Source: an uncultured Clostridia bacterium
Lineage (GTDB): Bacteria > Bacillota > Clostridia > TANB77 > CAG-508
Length of the DNA stretch: 8,131 bases
Reading direction: 5' to 3'
Assembly (NCBI GenBank): GCA_948946035.1
Contig: CARBKU010000050.1
Location: 1 to 8,131, forward strand
A program made the position numbers and the translations under genes. Under the pieces are notes generated by a model, which did not search any database, was not told the DNA's origin, and saw nothing but the letters and a program-made list of their open reading frames with translations. Every line of letters begins with the position of its first letter. The stretch's first letter is position 1. Positions 1-6,887 of the stretch are shown here, piece by piece.

Positions 1-20
1 AGTGTTTTTTTCTATACAAA

Positions 21-59
21 AAAAAAGCTATAATAAGTTAATTTTATTATAGCTTTTTT
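21..59 (-). terminator. Intrinsic terminator after HU, possibly bidirectional
   Basis: A perfect 16-bp inverted repeat has arms at 21-36 and 44-59 around a 7-nt loop. The core GCTATAATAA is flanked by six A on one side and six T on the other, so it can end transcription from either side. It lies 40 bp beyond the HU stop codon and fits as its 3' terminator. The sequence at 1-20 shows nothing recognisable. Confidence 0.85.
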
Positions 60-99
60 CTATGAATTCATATATATTTATTTTATTTATATAAAATTC

Positions 100-378
100 C
101 TATTTTTTGTTTACTAAATCTTTTAATGCTTTACCAGCTTTGAATACTGGAGCGTTTGATGCAGGTATTTTGATTTCTTCTTTAGTTTGTGGGTTTCTTC
201 CTTTTCTAGCAGCTCTTTTTCTTACTTCAAAAGATCCAAATCCAACTAATTGAACTTTATCTCCCTTTTTTAGTGTTTCTGTTACTACTTCTACAAAAGC
301 GTTTACTGATTCTTCAGCTGCTTTTTTTGTTGCTCCTGTTTTTGCAGCTACTGCTGCTACTAATTCAGCTTTGTTCAT
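100..378 (-). CDS. hup: DNA-binding protein HU
   Basis: This is a 92-residue histone-like protein of the HU/IHF family. HU forms dimers in the nucleoid that bind and bend DNA with little sequence specificity. The family signature is visible: GFGSFEVRKRAARKGRNPQT at residues 46-65, including the Asn-Pro (62-63) at the tip of the DNA-embracing arm where proline intercalates. The N-terminal 40 residues form the helical dimer body, and the length is typical of the family. The ATG is preceded by AGGAGG at 387-392 with good spacing, which fixes the start. The four arginines of the arm are all AGA. It is followed by a strong terminator and seems to be its own transcription unit; I could not assign a convincing promoter in the 131 bp upstream. 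Confidence 0.97.
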   Translation of the reverse strand: MNKAELVAAVAAKTGATKKAAEESVNAFVEVVTETLKKGDKVQLVGFGSFEVRKRAARKGRNPQTKEEIKIPASNAPVFKAGKALKDLVNKK

Positions 379-509
379 TTAAATTACCTCCTATAAGATC
401 TAATGTTATGTACTTTTATTGCTTGAACAGTAACAATAAATGTACTTCTATTTGTTTAATTCGCCATAAATATTGAAAATCCTTCTTTTTTTCTCATTTT
501 TATCTATTT

Positions 510-2146
510 TTAATATATTTTTAATTTTTCTAAAATATTGTATATCTTGTTACCACCTGGCAATAGTAACATTTCTTCCTTTGAAAATACTTTAAGTACT
601 ATAATTGCTAGTGCATAAATCACGACAGCGACTACTATTGCTAATATTGTAGCCAACTTTTGCATTATTATTCCTGAAAGTGTTAAATAAATAAAATAAG
701 AACAAATTCCCATCATTATTACTGCTAATATTGGCTTTAACACAAATTTTGAAAAAGTTAAATCTAATTTGATATTTTTTCGTAGTGCTGTAATTGCTAT
801 CATAAATGCAATAAGGTGACACGCCACTGAAGCAATTGCTGCACCATTTACACCTATTTCTGGTATTGGAACTAAAACTAAATTTAAAATCAACTTAGCT
901 ACCACTCCGACAACCTAAAGAAATAGTTGGTATTACTAATTTCCCATATCCTTGTAATGCACCATTTATAGTTTGGTCTAATATTGTAAAAATTATTGTA
1001 AGTGAACTAATTTGTAATATTACCTCTCCTGAACTTGCATTTGGAAATAATAAATTTAATATTGGTCCTGCAAATATACACATTCCTATTGTACATGGTA
1101 ATCCTATTAACATTGAAATTAATAAAGAAAATGATGTTTTTTGACTAATTGTTTTATTGTCCTTCCTTGCCTTTGCTGCTGATATTGCTGGTACTAGCGC
1201 TGTAGAAAATGCAACATTTATTGATAATGGTAAACTTGTAAGCATATCAACTTTTCCGCCCTAGTATTCCATATTGAGAAATTGCCATATCTTCAGACAT
1301 AAATTGTTTTAGACTTCTAACTACTGTAAATGAATCTATATTTTTATTAATTGATGACATTATTGCTGTTAGGGCAATTGGGATTGAAACTAATAAAATC
1401 CTTTTTATTATATTTTTTACTCTTTCATATTGATGATTAACTGTTGATTTTATTTCAGTAGCTATTTCTTTTTTTCTTGTTTGATAGTATAAGTATAGGT
1501 ATCCAAATCCAGCCATTGTTGCAAGTGTTGTTGCAAGTGTTGCCCCTCCTGCCATCCATTGAGTCGATACATTAGATATAATTGCAATTATTTCTACTAT
1601 AATAATTGTTAAACATGTTTTAAATACTTGTTCTAGACTTTGTGATCTTGCTGTTGCTTTTATATTTTGTCTTCCATTAAAGTATCCTCTCATTACTGAT
1701 GAAATTGCTACAAAAAAAATTGCTGGTGATAGTGCTACTAGTGTCATTTCTGCTTCTGGTATTTGTAACCATTGATTAGCAATTATATTTGCTCCAAAAA
1801 ATAACATTAAACTTCCAATAAGTCCTATAACTGAAAATGTGGCAAAAGCTATTTTAAAAATTCTGTGTGCTCCTTTGTTGTCACCTACTGCTACTCTTTC
1901 AGAGACTAATTTTGATATTGCATTTGGTACACCTATTGAAGAAATTGTTAGTAACATTGCATATATTTGATATCCCGCTGCTACTATTCCATTCCCTTTA
2001 TCTCCAAATCCTTCTCTGTTTGTTAAATAAAGTGTATATACTAGTCCTAATAATTTTATTGCTATTTGTGAAAATATTAAAGTTATAACCCCTTGTATAA
2101 ATGTCTCTTTTTTTTGTGCCTTTTCGCTAGGTATCTCCTTTACCAT
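510..2146 (-). CDS. SpoVB/MurJ-like polysaccharide or lipid flippase, read through two CGGA +1 recoding sites
   Basis: This is a multi-spanning membrane protein of the MOP flippase superfamily, in the SpoVB/polysaccharide-biosynthesis/MurJ group that moves undecaprenyl-linked precursors across the membrane. Three overlapping frames carry one continuous protein: frame 1 (2146 to 1247), frame 2 (to 895) and frame 3 (to 510). If CGGA at 1255-1258 and at 906-909 is each read as one residue, the product is 544 aa, a normal length for the family, with glycine at residues 297 and 413. The joined motifs are YGILG-G-KVDMLTSLP and SLGC-G-VVAKLILN, which look like ordinary family sequence with no gap or duplication. 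Without recoding, translation stops three to four codons after each CGG. The ATG start has GGAG at 2154-2157 and a good upstream promoter. No terminator is obvious. The exact substrate cannot be told from sequence. A pseudogene is the conventional alternative, but the shared site context argues against it. Confidence 0.85.
906..909 (-). other. Recoding site 2: in-frame CGGA (+1)
   Basis: On the minus strand the reading is TTA GGT TGT CGG AGT GGT AGC TAA, with CGG in the incoming frame. Skipping the C gives TGT GGA GTG GTA GCT AAG, which continues the flippase as C-G-V-V-A-K. The glycine sits in the GVVAKLILN segment that I recall as conserved in SpoVB-like proteins. The codon before (TGT) would not re-pair one base downstream (GTC), so simple P-site slippage is unlikely. 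Confidence 0.75.
1255..1258 (-). other. Recoding site 1: in-frame CGGA (+1)
   Basis: On the minus strand the reading is ATA CTA GGG CGG AAA AGT TGA, with CGG in frame and a stop three codons later. Skipping the C gives GGG GGA AAA GTT GAT ATG, or G-G-K-V-D-M. This restores the Gly-Lys-Val segment before the next transmembrane helix of the flippase. Removal of a G from the GGG run would also restore the frame, so the extra base is ambiguous by one position here, but the tetranucleotide is the same as at the other two sites. Confidence 0.75.
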
Positions 2147-2192
2147 TTAACCACTCCTATTTTTTATTTGTTTATATTAATTGTACTTATTT

Positions 2193-2221
2193 ATTATAGA
2201 TTTAATTACTAAATTATTCAA
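2193..2221 (-). promoter_or_regulatory. Sigma-A-type promoter of the flippase gene
   Basis: TTGAAT at 2216-2221 and a perfect TATAAT at 2193-2198 are separated by exactly 17 bp. The -10 box lies 47 bp before the flippase ATG. The giant palindrome ends about 35 bp upstream of the -35 box. Confidence 0.75.
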
Positions 2222-2255
2222 TAGTTTTATTTTATTTTTGTTAGAACTTGCTATA

Positions 2256-2672
2256 GTCATCACAATTCATAGTTTAACAAAATTTACAAAACTCTCTGTC
2301 TTATACAATGCCATTAAGTTAAGGATAAGTATATAAGTTTAGTTTCTTTTAGACTAGTAAAATAATTTATTTAAATTGATATATTATAATAAAATTATTT
2401 TTTGTTCAGTTCCCTACATAAGTCAAGAAATTCTAAATTGCTTTTATGGCACCCTTCCACGTCAAGCGTGAACTCTTTCCATAAAAGCAATTAAAAATTT
2501 CTAAACTTATTTCAGTCACATTCAAAAAAATAATTTTATTATAATATATCAATTTTAGCGATTATATATTTTAGTCTTAAAGAAACTAAACTTATATACT
2601 TATCCTTAACTTAATGGCATTGTAGAGGACAGAGAGTTTTGTAAATTTTGCAAGACTATAAATTGTAACTAC
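2256..2672. repeat. Giant imperfect palindrome A (417 bp)
   Basis: This gene-free stretch is one long inverted repeat centred on position 2464, with arms 2256-2449 and 2479-2672. It includes perfect paired runs of 46 bp (2304-2349 with 2579-2624) and 23 bp (2278-2300 with 2628-2650). A further run of about 30 bp starts near 2373, with mismatched stretches between. The 29-nt tip (2450-2478) contains its own small hairpin CACG-TCAAG-CGTG. An RNA of either strand would fold into an almost 200-bp rod. It sits between the terminator of the Cys-rich protein gene and the flippase promoter and holds no credible ORF. Its inner core is related to the palindrome at 5107-5374. It could be a non-autonomous (MITE-like) element or a structured RNA; sequence alone does not decide. 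Confidence 0.85.
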
Positions 2673-2702
2673 AAAAATGACAAGACCAAAAGTCTCGTCA
2701 TT
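2672..2702 (-). terminator. Terminator of the Cys-rich membrane protein gene
   Basis: The arms AATGACAAGAC (2676-2686) and GTCTCGTCATT (2692-2702) pair with one internal mismatch around a 5-nt loop. On the minus strand they are followed by a T run ending at 2672. The hairpin starts 14 bp after the stop codon of the gene and touches the outer end of palindrome A. Confidence 0.75.
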
Positions 2703-2715
2703 CTTACTTATATTT

Positions 2716-2967
2716 TTAGCAACATTTTTTTTCTTTTTTGCAACACATTAATATTAAATTTAAAATGAATAATAAACCTAATACAATTGCTAAAACAATT
2801 ACTGCTGGTAATGCAGCTAAAATAGCTACACTAATTGCAGCTCCTATAATTATACCAATTACAACTGCAAATGATACTAATAATATAGTTGCTACTATTC
2901 CTAAACAATTTCTTTTTTTGCAACATTTTTTATTTTCATAGCAATAAATTTGTTCTTGTGGCTCCAT
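2716..2967 (-). CDS. Small Cys-rich two-helix membrane protein of unknown function
   Basis: I do not recognise this 83-residue protein. It has a short polar, Cys-containing N-terminus (Cys 9, 15, 16, 21), then about 50 hydrophobic residues rich in Ile, Val, Ala and Gly. These fit two membrane helices, about 22-45 and 47-74, with Pro54 near the turn. The tail is basic and cysteine-rich (CCKKEKKCC; Cys 75, 76, 82, 83). Lys-rich ends on both sides suggest that both termini face the cytoplasm. An in-frame TTG at 2982 could add five residues, but it lies within the Shine-Dalgarno sequence GGAGGTGA (2973-2980), which is ideally placed for the ATG at 2967. It has its own promoter and terminator, so it is a single-gene unit. 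The paired cysteines might bind metal or form redox pairs; that is inference only. Confidence 0.75.
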   Translation of the reverse strand: MEPQEQIYCYENKKCCKKRNCLGIVATILLVSFAVVIGIIIGAAISVAILAALPAVIVLAIVLGLLFILNLILMCCKKEKKCC

Positions 2968-3003
2968 AAAAGTCACCTCCAATGTAGTACCCTATTTGAT
3001 ACT

Positions 3004-3032
3004 ATACTATATAATATGTCGTTTTTTGTCAT
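3004..3032 (-). promoter_or_regulatory. Candidate promoter of the Cys-rich membrane protein gene
   Basis: ATGACA at 3027-3032 resembles a -35 box, and TAGTAT at 3004-3009 lies 17 bp away. An alternative -10, TATAGT, overlaps it with a 15-bp spacer. The exact boxes are uncertain in this AT-rich stretch, but a promoter is expected between the upstream terminator and this gene. Confidence 0.4.
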
Positions 3033-3050
3033 TTTGTTCCATAAATCTTC

Positions 3051-3086
3051 AAAAAAAGGAAAGCATTAAATATTATGCTTTTCCTT
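3051..3086 (-). terminator. Terminator of the gltX-DUF951 unit
   Basis: The minus-strand arms AAGGAAAAGCAT and ATGCTTTCCTT pair with one bulged A and are followed by a run of seven T. The stop codon of the DUF951 gene lies inside the hairpin. Confidence 0.8.
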
Positions 3087-3297
3087 CTTCTATTTTCTTT
3101 GTAATTGCCTTTAAAGCCTTTTCTCTTGGCATCATTACAACATGACCACATCCTTGGCATTCTAGCTTAAAATCAACACCAACTCTTGTAACTTTCCATA
3201 ATTTACTGCCACATGGATGTTGTTTTTTAGTTCTTACAATATCTCCTATATTATATTCCATAGCATCTTTTTTAGGAACATACATTATTTGTATCAT
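3073..3297 (-). CDS. DUF951 family small protein (YyzM-like)
   Basis: This 74-residue protein has the pattern I associate with the DUF951 family of Bacillota: a small beta-rich protein with IGDIVRTKKQHPCGSKLW, then VGVDFKLECQGCGHVVMMPR. The HPCGS block is at residues 27-31 and CQGCGH at 47-52, so Cys29, Cys47 and Cys50 with a nearby His could bind a metal; that binding is inference. The biochemical function of the family is not known to me. The gene starts 47 bp after gltX with no promoter or terminator between them, so it is probably co-transcribed. No good Shine-Dalgarno site precedes either possible ATG (3297 or the in-frame ATG at 3285), so the start is uncertain by four codons and translation may depend on coupling. 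Confidence 0.85.
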   Translation of the reverse strand: MIQIMYVPKKDAMEYNIGDIVRTKKQHPCGSKLWKVTRVGVDFKLECQGCGHVVMMPREKALKAITKKIEEGKA

Positions 3298-3344
3298 TTT
3301 TTATAATACTTTTTGTAGAATATTATTTTCGACATTTTTCTACT

Positions 3345-4994
3345 CTATTTATGAAACAAACTAAACCTGTCCCTTATTGTTTCCTTTCCTAAGACTTTCA
3401 TAATTTCATATAAGTCTGGTGTATTTGTTCTTCCTGTTAGTGCAACTCTTAAAACTGTACTTACATCACCAACATGTGCTTTATATTTGTCTGGATTTGC
3501 TTTAAATTCTTTTACTTCTTTTGCATATCCTAATTCTCCCGCTAGTTCTTTTATTTTATCAAACCATGTTTGTTTATCGTCAGATTCATTGTAGTATTTT
3601 TCTATATATAGTTTTAATATTTTTTCTATTTCTTCTTTGTTATTTATAACTTGATTTTCATGTGTAACTTCTTTTCCTTCATATTTTTTGTTATACATAT
3701 ATATAATAGAATCTTTTACGTCTGACCATTTTGCTATATCTTTTCTTGGCTTAGCATTTCCTCTTTCTATGCTAAATATTTTTAAAGAGTATTCCTTGTC
3801 TTGTAGCATTTCTTCTAATTCTTTATCATATTTTTTTGCCCATTCTAAAGATTTATTATAAACTTCTTCAGCTGTATATTTTGATATTACAGTTTTTCCT
3901 ACATCTAATAGTTTTACCATGTCAAATAATGCCCCACTAACACTCATTTTATTTAGTTGAAGTTCAAATTCTGATATGTCTTTGTCTTTGTTTGCTCTTC
4001 TCCAATTTTCAAATGTAGAATTTGCTATGTTTAATAAGTATTCTTCTACTGCATCAGCTGGTATTCCTTCTTTTTCATAATAACTTACTGCTGCTTCTGG
4101 ATCCTTTCTTTTACTTAATTTTCTTTTGTTTCCATTATCATTTTTCATTATTGGCGCTATATGAGCATATTTTGGTGCTTTAAATCCTAGTTCGTAAAAT
4201 AATTGTAAGTGTAATGGCACTGATGATAACCATTCGTCTCCTCTTATTACATGTGTTGTTCCCATTAGATGATCATCTATACAATGAGCAAAATGATATG
4301 TTGGTAGTCCATCTGCTTTTATTATAACAATATCTTGATCATTTTCTGGAAATTCTACATTTCCTTTTATTACATCTTTATGCTTTATTTTTTTGTCTTC
4401 TCTTCCAGGTGATTTAAATCTTATGATGTAATTTTCACCATTTTTTATTTTTTGTGCCATTTCTTCTACTGTATTGTTTCTACATTTTGCCCATACACCA
4501 TAGTATCCTGGCCTGATTTTGGCATTTTCTTGTTTTTCTCTTATTTGCTCTACATCTTCTGCTCTACAAAAACATGGATATGCTTTTCCTTGTGATATTA
4601 GATGTTTTGCATATGCTTGATAGATTTCTTTTCTTTCTGATTGCTTGTATGGACCATAATTTCCTTTACTTTCTGTTTCTGATGTCATTCCTTCGTCTGA
4701 TTCTATATTAAAACTTTTTAATGATTTTATTATTTCCATTGTTCCATTTTCTATTTCCCTTTTTTGGTCTGTATCTTCTATTCTTAAAAAATATACTCCT
4801 TGTGTTTGTAAGGCAACTTTTTTTGATATTAGTGCTTGATATAAACCACCAATATGCATAACTCCTGTTGGACTTGGAGCATATCTTGTTACTATTGCTC
4901 CTTCTTTTAATTCTCTTCTAGGATATTTTTCTTCGTAATAAGATATATCCTTTACTTCTGGAAATATTAATTCTGCTAAATCTTTATAATCCAT
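3345..4994 (-). CDS. gltX: Glutamyl-tRNA synthetase
   Basis: This class I aminoacyl-tRNA synthetase charges tRNA with glutamate in the cytoplasm. The class I HIGH-type motif is in YAPSPTGVMHIGG (residues 39-50). Next come RIEDTD (71-76) for substrate binding and an insertion with Cys141, Cys143 and Cys171, where some GluRS bind zinc. The conserved block LPTYHFAHCIDDHLMGTTHV runs from 230 to 249, followed by RGDEW (251-255) and the KMSKS-type loop KRKLSKRK (290-297). The C-terminal anticodon-binding region ends near LRVALTGRTNTPDLYEIMKV. At 549 aa it is longer than the common 480-500 aa forms, with extra charged sequence in the C-terminal half. The ATG has AGGAGA about seven bases upstream and a promoter at 5050-5078. 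There is no space for a T-box leader. The frame is intact and contains no in-frame CGG. Confidence 0.97.
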   Translation of the reverse strand: MDYKDLAELIFPEVKDISYYEEKYPRRELKEGAIVTRYAPSPTGVMHIGGLYQALISKKVALQTQGVYFLRIEDTDQKREIENGTMEIIKSLKSFNIESDEGMTSETESKGNYGPYKQSERKEIYQAYAKHLISQGKAYPCFCRAEDVEQIREKQENAKIRPGYYGVWAKCRNNTVEEMAQKIKNGENYIIRFKSPGREDKKIKHKDVIKGNVEFPENDQDIVIIKADGLPTYHFAHCIDDHLMGTTHVIRGDEWLSSVPLHLQLFYELGFKAPKYAHIAPIMKNDNGNKRKLSKRKDPEAAVSYYEKEGIPADAVEEYLLNIANSTFENWRRANKDKDISEFELQLNKMSVSGALFDMVKLLDVGKTVISKYTAEEVYNKSLEWAKKYDKELEEMLQDKEYSLKIFSIERGNAKPRKDIAKWSDVKDSIIYMYNKKYEGKEVTHENQVINNKEEIEKILKLYIEKYYNESDDKQTWFDKIKELAGELGYAKEVKEFKANPDKYKAHVGDVSTVLRVALTGRTNTPDLYEIMKVLGKETIRDRFSLFHK

Positions 4995-5049
4995 TTTTTT
5001 TCTCTCCTATTCTTTTATTAATTACTAATTTTCATTTTTTAATGTTTGT

Positions 5050-5078
5050 ATTATACTATAACTTTTGGTAATTCACAA
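5050..5078 (-). promoter_or_regulatory. Sigma-A-type promoter of gltX
   Basis: TTGTGA at 5073-5078 and a perfect TATAAT at 5050-5055 are separated by 17 bp. The predicted leader before the gltX ATG is only about 45-50 nt, too short for a T-box. Palindrome B ends about 29 bp upstream of the -35 box. Confidence 0.75.
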
Positions 5079-5106
5079 GGTATTTGTAATCTTTAATAAG
5101 ATAAAA

Positions 5107-5374
5107 GTTACTAGATAATGCTTTTGGGGGTTTAATATCTTGAAAATACTGATATATAAATATTTATGCAGTATCGAATGTGATTGAAATACATTTAAAA
5201 ATTCTTTGAAATATATGGAGTAATGTTCACGTCGAGCGTAGCGAGGACTAAGTGAAAGAGGCTCCACATATTTCATTAGAATTTTTTTATGTATGTAATG
5301 AACCGAGATACAAAGAAATATTTATATATCAGAATTTTAATAGAATAATATTAGTAAAAGTATTATCTAGTGAC
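5107..5374. repeat. Giant imperfect palindrome B (about 268 bp)
   Basis: The gene-free stretch between gltX and the XRE regulator is a long inverted repeat with arms 5107-5220 and 5262-5374. The arms include CTAGATAAT pairing with ATTATCTAG and a perfect 17-bp run (5149-5165 with 5316-5332), with mismatches and a bulge elsewhere. The 41-nt tip (5221-5261) holds TTCAC...GTGAA and a GC-richer GAGCGTAGCGAG core. The inner arm and tip match palindrome A in the opposite orientation: GAATGTGATTGAAATA at 5176 here against GAATGTGACTGAAATA there, and a GTTCACG start to the tip in both. The outer arms differ. A 67-codon frame inside it is not credible. It could be a mobile palindromic element or a structured RNA. 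Confidence 0.85.
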
Positions 5375-5379
5375 AGATA

Positions 5380-5415
5380 AAAAATAGACACTATTATATT
5401 TTAGTGTCTATTTTT
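5380..5415 (-). terminator. Terminator of the XRE regulator gene
   Basis: The perfect arms AAAAATAGACACTA (5380-5393) and TAGTGTCTATTTTT (5402-5415) form a 14-bp stem around an 8-nt loop, with a T run on the minus-strand 3' side. The upstream arm is part of the last codons of the regulator, so the stop codon lies in the loop. Confidence 0.85.
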
Positions 5416-5762
5416 AAATTAAAATTATTTGAATTTGATTCAGCTACTATCTTTGCAATATTATAAATAAGCTTTTGTTTTTCAGGTGTACAATTAATTA
5501 GAATTTCATATAATTCTTTGTCTAAATATTTATCTGAAGATGTATCAACACCTGTTATTAAAGTTTCCATTGGAACATCCAATGCATTAGAAATTTGTGC
5601 TAATCTTTTTAAATTTATTTGAGAATGACCCCTTTCTACTCTACTTAAGAAAGCTGTTGCTATATCAATTTCTTCTGATAATTTCTCTTGTGACCACCCC
5701 TTTTTCTTTCTTGCCTCTCTAATTCTTTCTCCTATTAGTGAATAATCTATTTCTTTTTCCAT
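5394..5762 (-). CDS. XRE-family helix-turn-helix transcriptional regulator
   Basis: This 122-residue protein has a Cro/C1-type HTH domain at about residues 9-68: GERIREARKKKGWSQEKLSE, then IATAFLSRVERGHSQINLKRL and the closing LDVPMETLI. A short helical C-terminal tail (about 78-110) may mediate dimerisation. The ATG at 5762 is chosen because AAAGGAG (5772-5778) precedes it; an upstream in-frame ATG at 5807 would lie within the promoter and is rejected. Its promoter overlaps an imperfect inverted repeat, consistent with autorepression, although the targets are unknown. It has its own terminator. Single-domain XRE proteins of this size occur as chromosomal regulators and as mobile-element or phage repressors. 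No partner toxin or prophage gene is adjacent here. Confidence 0.9.
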   Translation of the reverse strand: MEKEIDYSLIGERIREARKKKGWSQEKLSEEIDIATAFLSRVERGHSQINLKRLAQISNALDVPMETLITGVDTSSDKYLDKELYEILINCTPEKQKLIYNIAKIVAESNSNNFNLKIDTKI

Positions 5763-5780
5763 CTGATCACTCTCCTTTAT

Positions 5781-5814
5781 AAGTAAATATAACACTATAT
5801 ATTTCACTTGTCAA
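5781..5814 (-). promoter_or_regulatory. Promoter and candidate autoregulatory operator of the XRE gene
   Basis: A consensus -35 box TTGACA (5809-5814) is followed after 17 bp by TATATT (5786-5791). The region from 5781 to 5808 is an imperfect inverted repeat, AAGTGAAATATA against TATATTTACTT, which differ by one extra G. It covers the spacer and the -10 box. A repressor bound there would block polymerase, so it is a good candidate operator for the XRE product. The promoter is well supported; the operator role is inference. Confidence 0.7.
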
Positions 5815-5862
5815 TAGATTTTTTTGTCTTATCAATAAAATTTTACAGATAGAATTTTGCAA

Positions 5863-6876
5863 TTATTTTACTTTATTTGCATAAGTATTATTTACAATTT
5901 TATCATATGGTGCTTTATTTTTTAGTTCTCCTGCCATTATCATAACTTCTTGTAATCTATTAAATGCTTCTTCTTTTAGTACTGGAACATCATTCCAAGC
6001 ATCAATATCTTTATAACTTTGAATTGCTGCTTCTATTAATGCTACTTCTGTTCCTGGGAAAAAGCTCTGTATTACTTCTGCTATTTCTTTGCTTGTATGA
6101 TTTTTAATCCATTGTTGCCCTTTGTATACTGCATTTGTAAATCCTTGAATTGTACTTTCATTTTCTGAAATATAACTCTTTTTTGCAAAATATGCAGTAT
6201 ATGGTATTTCTCCTGCTGCTTCACCAACTGATGTAACTATATACCCCTTTTTTTCTTGTTCTGTTAATGATGCTGTTGGCTCAAATAATGTAACATAATC
6301 TGCATTTCCACTTGCAAATGCACCTGCCATTAAGTCAAATTTAATACTATCATCTAATACTAAATCTGTTTGTGGATTAATTCCATTTTTCTTTAATACG
6401 TACTCTAATGTCATATATGGAACTCCGCCTTTTCTCCCTGGAATTACTGTTTTTCCTTTTAAATCTTGCCAACTAAATTCTTCTGTATCATTTCTTGCAA
6501 CTAAAAATGAGCCATCCTTTTTTGTCATTTGCGCAAATACTTTACAGTAGTCCTCTTTTCCTTCATTATATACATATATTGATGCTTCTGGTCCTGCAAA
6601 TCCTATATCACATTGATTACTAAGTACTGCTGTCATAACTGCATCTGCTCCTTGACCAGTTGTCAATTCTATTTCCAACCCATTTTCCTTAAAATAACCG
6701 TTATTAATTGCCACATATTGTGGAGCATAGAATACAGAACGTGTAACTTCATTTACTTTAATTAATTTCGTTTCTTCTGATTTAGAAGATTTTCTTGTAT
6801 TTGAAACAATTCCTCCTATTATTATGACTACTAAAACTATAATTACTAGAATAGCCAATTTGAATTTACTTTTCAA
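5863..6876 (-). CDS. ABC transporter substrate-binding protein, NMT1/THI5/SsuA-like
   Basis: This 337-residue extracellular solute-binding protein belongs to the NitT/TauT/SsuA type, whose members capture sulfonates, nitrate, thiamine-precursor pyrimidines or similar small molecules for an ABC importer. A basic N-terminus and a long hydrophobic helix (about 6-25) form a membrane anchor or signal peptide. There is no lipobox cysteine, unlike most Gram-positive binding proteins. The NMT1-type segments are FYAPQYVAINNGYFKENGLE (49-68) and GADAVMTAVLSNQCDIGFAG (76-95), followed by DLKGKTVIPGRKGG and PTASL. The start is a TTG at 6874-6876, seven bases after GGAGG (6884-6888). That Shine-Dalgarno site touches the stop codon of the permease gene, so the two are translationally linked. 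The ligand cannot be named from sequence. Downstream to 5815 I see no strong terminator. Confidence 0.9.
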   Translation of the reverse strand: MKSKFKLAILVIIVLVVIIIGGIVSNTRKSSKSEETKLIKVNEVTRSVFYAPQYVAINNGYFKENGLEIELTTGQGADAVMTAVLSNQCDIGFAGPEASIYVYNEGKEDYCKVFAQMTKKDGSFLVARNDTEEFSWQDLKGKTVIPGRKGGVPYMTLEYVLKKNGINPQTDLVLDDSIKFDLMAGAFASGNADYVTLFEPTASLTEQEKKGYIVTSVGEAAGEIPYTAYFAKKSYISENESTIQGFTNAVYKGQQWIKNHTSKEIAEVIQSFFPGTEVALIEAAIQSYKDIDAWNDVPVLKEEAFNRLQEVMIMAGELKNKAPYDKIVNNTYANKVK

Positions 6877-6887
6877 TTTTGTACCTC

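Noticed and set aside
273..476. Plus-strand open frame opposite HU
   Set aside because: It is antisense to the HU gene and its promoter region, and its Leu-rich translation is the shadow of Ala/Lys-rich codons.
592..822. Minus-strand open frame inside the flippase gene
   Set aside because: It is an alternative frame within well conserved flippase sequence and has no Shine-Dalgarno site or family resemblance.
906..1258. Treating the flippase as a pseudogene with two random indels
   Set aside because: Both breaks fall on the same tetranucleotide in the same phase, as does a third in another gene, and the frames between them stay fully coding. Random decay would not choose CGGA three times. 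It remains the conventional alternative if the reads do not support the bases.
1867..2088. Plus-strand Leu-rich open frame
   Set aside because: It is the antisense shadow of membrane-helix codons of the flippase.
2738..2941. Plus-strand open frame opposite the Cys-rich membrane protein
   Set aside because: The minus-strand gene has a promoter, ideal Shine-Dalgarno site and terminator, while the plus-strand frame has none of these.
4995..5050. T-box riboswitch before gltX
   Set aside because: The leader between the promoter and the ATG is only about 50 nt and AT-rich, with no room for a specifier stem and antiterminator.
5073..5276. Minus-strand 67-codon frame
   Set aside because: It lies across one arm of palindrome B and the gltX promoter, has no ribosome binding site and no coding character.
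2256..5374. CRISPR array or ordinary IS element at the palindromes
   Set aside because: There are no regularly spaced direct repeats and no transposase. Each structure is a single inverted repeat around a short tip.
5820..5862. Terminator after the substrate-binding protein gene
   Set aside because: Only a short AAAATT/AATTTT pairing is present, too weak to call in such AT-rich DNA.
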